64,000 nucleotides of DNA from Flavobacterium xanthum (GTDB lineage Bacteria > Bacteroidota > Bacteroidia > Flavobacteriales > Flavobacteriaceae). Location of the stretch: NCBI RefSeq assembly GCF_900142695.1, contig NZ_FRBU01000014.1, positions 24,891-88,890 on the forward strand. The letters are read 5' to 3'. A model generated the notes under the pieces. The model saw only the letters and a program-made list of their open reading frames with translations, did not search any database and was not told the origin of the DNA. Shown one piece after another: positions 61,546 through 64,000 of the stretch (positions are counted from its first letter, which is position 1; each line of letters starts with the position of its first letter). The translations under genes and the position numbers were made by a program.

Positions 61546-61648
61546 ATGCCCATTTAGGTTTGATGATCTGAAGATCTTTTAATGTTTTACTTTTATAAAA
61601 AATTAAAACTTGCTCTATATTACTAAAATTGAATTCTAATAGATTCAT
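61514..61648 (-). CDS. Tiny ORF (44 aa) overlapping the ParB-like gene
   Basis: Read by eye from the ATG at 61648 to the TGA at 61514: it starts MNLLEFNFSNIEQVLIFYKS and ends KPKWAYGPNIKEVFT, with a natural-looking amino-acid composition (Trp, Tyr, Pro, Gly) unlike random AT-rich DNA. It overlaps the ParB-like ORF by 32 bp in a different frame. It is either a separate small gene in the operon or the true N-terminus of the ParB-like protein, separated by a frameshift near a T run (GTTTTTA). Confidence 0.5.
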   Translation of the reverse strand: MNLLEFNFSNIEQVLIFYKSKTLKDLQIIKPKWAYGPNIKEVFT

Positions 61649-61715
61649 TTTTCTTTGATTTAGAAATACTTATATATAAAATCTATTTTTAAACATTAAA
61701 TGATATTATCAAGAA

Positions 61716-63462
61716 CTATAAATTTTCCACAATTCCATTAATATTATGTAAAAATTCCTGAGTTTGTTTTATATCATAATAATTTTGCTTCATCAATCTA
61801 ATCTGAAATTTTACAGGCAAATAAACACCCCATTTAGATAAAGTCAATGACTCTGGATTCTTTTCTAGTTCTTTTGTGACAATTTCGTCAATAATCTCAA
61901 TATTCGAGCTTATGAGATTTAATTTAGACAGAAACTCTTCTTTTGAGATCATGATATAAAACATACTTATTCTATCATCTAAAATATTTTTAATTTCAAT
62001 TACATCAAAAAGGAGCTTTAATGTCCTGTTTATTTTAGTGCCTGTAAAAGTATAAAATAAGACTTTCTTTTCTGAAACCAGCAGTAGTCTTTCTGATTCA
62101 ATATTTTGCAAATCAAAGACAGAAAATTCTCTTCTCATCTTTTCTAGTTCTTCTGAGGAGTTTTGATCTAGCTCGCTAAAAATTTCATCTTGATAGATTA
62201 TTTCAAGCATTTTTTTTCTGATTTCAGGATGTACAATACCTCCCTCTCCAGAGAATTTAGGTTTCTTACCATCATTAGTTGGGATTACCTCTATTTTTTT
62301 TGCCTTAAAATCTACAAACTTAATTTTCCATATTTTAGCTGCTAACAAAATATTCTCATCTTCTTTAACTTGTGGTGAAAATGGAATTTCTCCTATTTTA
62401 TTACCTGCACTTACAACTTTAAAATTATCTTCAACGGTAAAAGCGCTATAGAAATCCCTATTATTAACGATTTTTTCACCCTCTATTCCTATAATAACCT
62501 CATCTTTTAATTTTTCCAAAAAGTCTATTGCGATCAAATGATTTAAAATTTCTTCAACGTCAGAAACTTCAATATCATTGAAAGCAAAATTATGATTTAA
62601 CTGCTTAATCAAATCCACAAGTTTAATACCTGAATGTCCTTTTGTTATGGATAGCGACTGATGTAGCAAAATATCATAAACAAGGTTCATAGGCTCTGAA
62701 GGCTCTATAAATTTCTCTTTATACAATTGCCAACAAGCCAATGATTGCAATAAGCTCCATTTATCTGTAGCATATAAAAAAAGATTACTTTTTGCACCAT
62801 TTTGTCTACCACTTCTACCAACACGCTGTATCAAGGAAGAAATACTATTTGTAGCATCTATTTGAACGACCTCATCAACTGAACCAATGTCAATTCCTAG
62901 CTCTAATGTAGAAGTACAGGATATACAGAAATTTTGTCTATTATTACTCTTTGCAAAGTGCTCTACATATTCCCTTACCTCTTTATCAACGGAAGAATGA
63001 TGTGAAAAATAGTTCGTATGTCCTTTTACTTTTTCAGAAATCTTTTTAAGCTTAACTGCTACTTCTTCCGCACGCCCCCTACTATTGGGAAAAATCAGAA
63101 CTTTATTATTTCTGGTTTCTAAGTACAAATCTTTTAAAAGATCTAAAGGCAGTTCAATACCTTCATTTTTAAAATATCTAAACTCTGTTTCTATTTCTTT
63201 AGATGTTTTATCTAATAGTACTTTTGTATGCAATACATCTCCAGTAAATTTCTTTGCCTCTTCATAATCTCCTATAGTTGCTGATAATCCTACTATATTA
63301 AATTTCTTTGAATTCAAATCCTGCAATCTTGACAAAATAGATTTTAATTGAGCTCCCCTACCCGATCCTATAAAGGAATGTATCTCATCAATTACAACAT
63401 ACTTAAGATTAGAAAACAGATGACTTACATGGTGTGGCCTATTAACAAACATGGCTTCCAAT
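61716..63462 (-). pseudogene. Lhr-type DEAD/DEAH helicase, 5' end removed by IS66 insertion
   Basis: About 581 codons remain. Motif II (VIDEIHSF at 25-28), SAT (GLSATIGD), helicase C (SRGRAEEVAVKLKK, STLELGIDIGSVDEVVQ, QRVGRSGRQNG) and then a winged-helix region and an Lhr-type associated domain (FTVEDNFKVVSAGNKIGEIPFSP, KIEVIPTNDGKKPKFSGEGG). The reading frame continues rightward through TLEAMF and then runs into the IS end at 63463, so Q-motif, Walker A and motif Ia are missing. The TTG at 63461 is only an apparent start. The missing part should lie beyond the IS. Confidence 0.85.
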
Positions 63463-63533
63463 GTATCCGCCCGACGAACCCCATATTTTTTAGATTAACC
63501 TAAGGTAGTAGTTTTGTTCTAAACAATTTAGAC

Positions 63534-63815
63534 ATGAATAAAAATGAATTTATGTTATCCCGAGTTGAATCTTGGAAACAAAGTGGACTTTCACAACAAG
63601 CGTATTGCGATCAAGCAGGTATTAAATTAGGAACCTTCAGCTATTGGATACGAAAAAGCAAAAATGAAGAAGCACAAAGCGGAGGTTTTATTGCACTGAA
63701 AAAACCAGTTTTCGCTTTAGAAAACAAATACGAAATCGTATACCCTAATGGAGTTGTGCTGCGAGTGGATACGGATAATTTAAGTGAACTTTCGGCTTTA
63801 GTAAACCTATATTAG
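63534..63815 (+). CDS. tnpA: IS66-family accessory protein TnpA
   Basis: 93 aa. SRVESWKQSGLSQQAYCDQAGIKLGTFSYWIRKSK is the helix-turn-helix of IS66 TnpA/OrfA (the pattern W-x-x-SGLSQxxYCxxxGIxxxTFxYW). The TAG stop shares its G with the GTG start of tnpB, implying translational coupling. Confidence 0.9.
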   Translation: MNKNEFMLSRVESWKQSGLSQQAYCDQAGIKLGTFSYWIRKSKNEEAQSGGFIALKKPVFALENKYEIVYPNGVVLRVDTDNLSELSALVNLY

Positions 63816-64000
63816 TGTTTAGCCTTAGTAGTTCACATACCTTTTTGCTCTACCCCAAAGTTTGCGATATGCGCAAAAGTTTTAATGGTTTGTGTGGTCT
63901 TGTTACCAATGAATTAGGACGCGTTGCACATAGTGGGGAAGTGTTCATTTTTATCAATCGAAATAATAATCAGATGAAACTTTTACACTGGGAATCCGGT
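63815..64000 (+). CDS. tnpB: IS66-family TnpB (Orf2-like), partial
   Basis: 62 codons before the window ends, starting at GTG 63815 and not stopped. The segment KVCDMRKSFNGLCGLVTNELGR and VFIFINRNNNQMKLLHWE are characteristic of IS66 Orf2 (DMRKSFxGL, LFVFxNRRRxxxKxLxWD). It overlaps the tnpA stop by one base. Confidence 0.9.
   Translation, partial: MFSLSSSHTFLLYPKVCDMRKSFNGLCGLVTNELGRVAHSGEVFIFINRNNNQMKLLHWESG

Larger units (their letters stand above)
63463..64000 (+). mobile_element. IS66-family insertion sequence, left end (right end outside window)
   Basis: The element begins GTATCCGCCCGACGAACC, which resembles IS66-family terminal repeats (GTAA/GTAnCG start, GC-rich), exactly where the helicase frame is broken. 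Two transposition genes follow in IS66 order, TnpA and TnpB; the large transposase TnpC would lie beyond base 64000. The precise end and the expected 8-bp target duplication need the other end. Confidence 0.82.

Overview
The window looks like a chromosomal segment of a Flavobacterium-like member of the Bacteroidota. The evidence is very low GC, intergenic regions rich in A/T runs, TAnnTTTG-type -7 promoter boxes in front of several genes, many 'MKK' lipoprotein or signal-peptide starts, TTG starts, and characteristic families (BshA of bacillithiol synthesis, LptD and TamB of the outer membrane, DUF4159, PrcB-like lipoprotein, GH3/beta-lactamase fusion, NagB/PIG-L fusion). Nearly all of it reads as ordinary core chromosome. 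Only the last ~3 kb looks like accessory DNA.

Layout. 1-8 kb: an ABC-F ATPase (cut by the window edge), then an amino-sugar block (GH20 hexosaminidase, NagB/PIG-L fusion, divergent sugar MFS permease) and a small transaldolase. 8-15.7 kb: an SDR, the SRP RNA gene with its own promoter and terminator, a glutaminyl cyclase lipoprotein, two histidine-degradation genes (hutI, hutG) around a coiled-coil membrane protein, a DEAD-box helicase and Hsp20. 15.7-24 kb: a TPR hybrid histidine kinase, a dicarboxylate/glutamate symporter, aroC, an LpxH-like phosphatase, a small beta-barrel protein, a PrcB-like lipoprotein and bshA. 24-27 kb: a heavy-metal P-type ATPase with a (AAT)14 codon repeat, overlapping an MFS gene. 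27-37 kb: a long leftward run with the GH3/beta-lactamase fusion, two small conserved proteins, a two-gene Fe-S redox pair, an MCE/MlaD protein and two tandem N-acetylmuramoyl-L-alanine amidases. 37-43.6 kb: lptD, ridA, a BadF-type kinase, gap and pfkA. 44-47 kb: persulfide dioxygenase-rhodanese and sulfide:quinone oxidoreductase, a sulfide-detoxification pair. 47.7-60.9 kb: tamB, tsaD-rsmE-DUF4159, two tandem M43-type metalloprotease lipoproteins, an AI-2E family permease, a THUMP-like methyltransferase, a small secreted protein and a D-Ala-D-Ala dipeptidase-like lipoprotein. 61-64 kb: a ParB-like gene, a tiny overlapping ORF and an Lhr-type helicase cut by an IS66-family element that runs off the window.

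How genes work together. The GH20/NagB/permease block, the GH3 NagZ-like enzyme, the BadF kinase and the amidases fit turnover of chitin or peptidoglycan amino sugars. LptD, TamB, MlaD and the LpxH-like enzyme serve the outer membrane. SQR would make persulfide that the dioxygenase-rhodanese consumes. Both sulfide genes carry a CRP/FNR-type palindrome centred exactly 36.5 bp from the near edge of a -7-like box, which is the most striking regulatory signal I found. I saw no CRISPR array, tRNA or rRNA. I did not find a complete, clearly novel system; the best lead for one is the broken helicase / small ORF / ParB-like operon at the right end.
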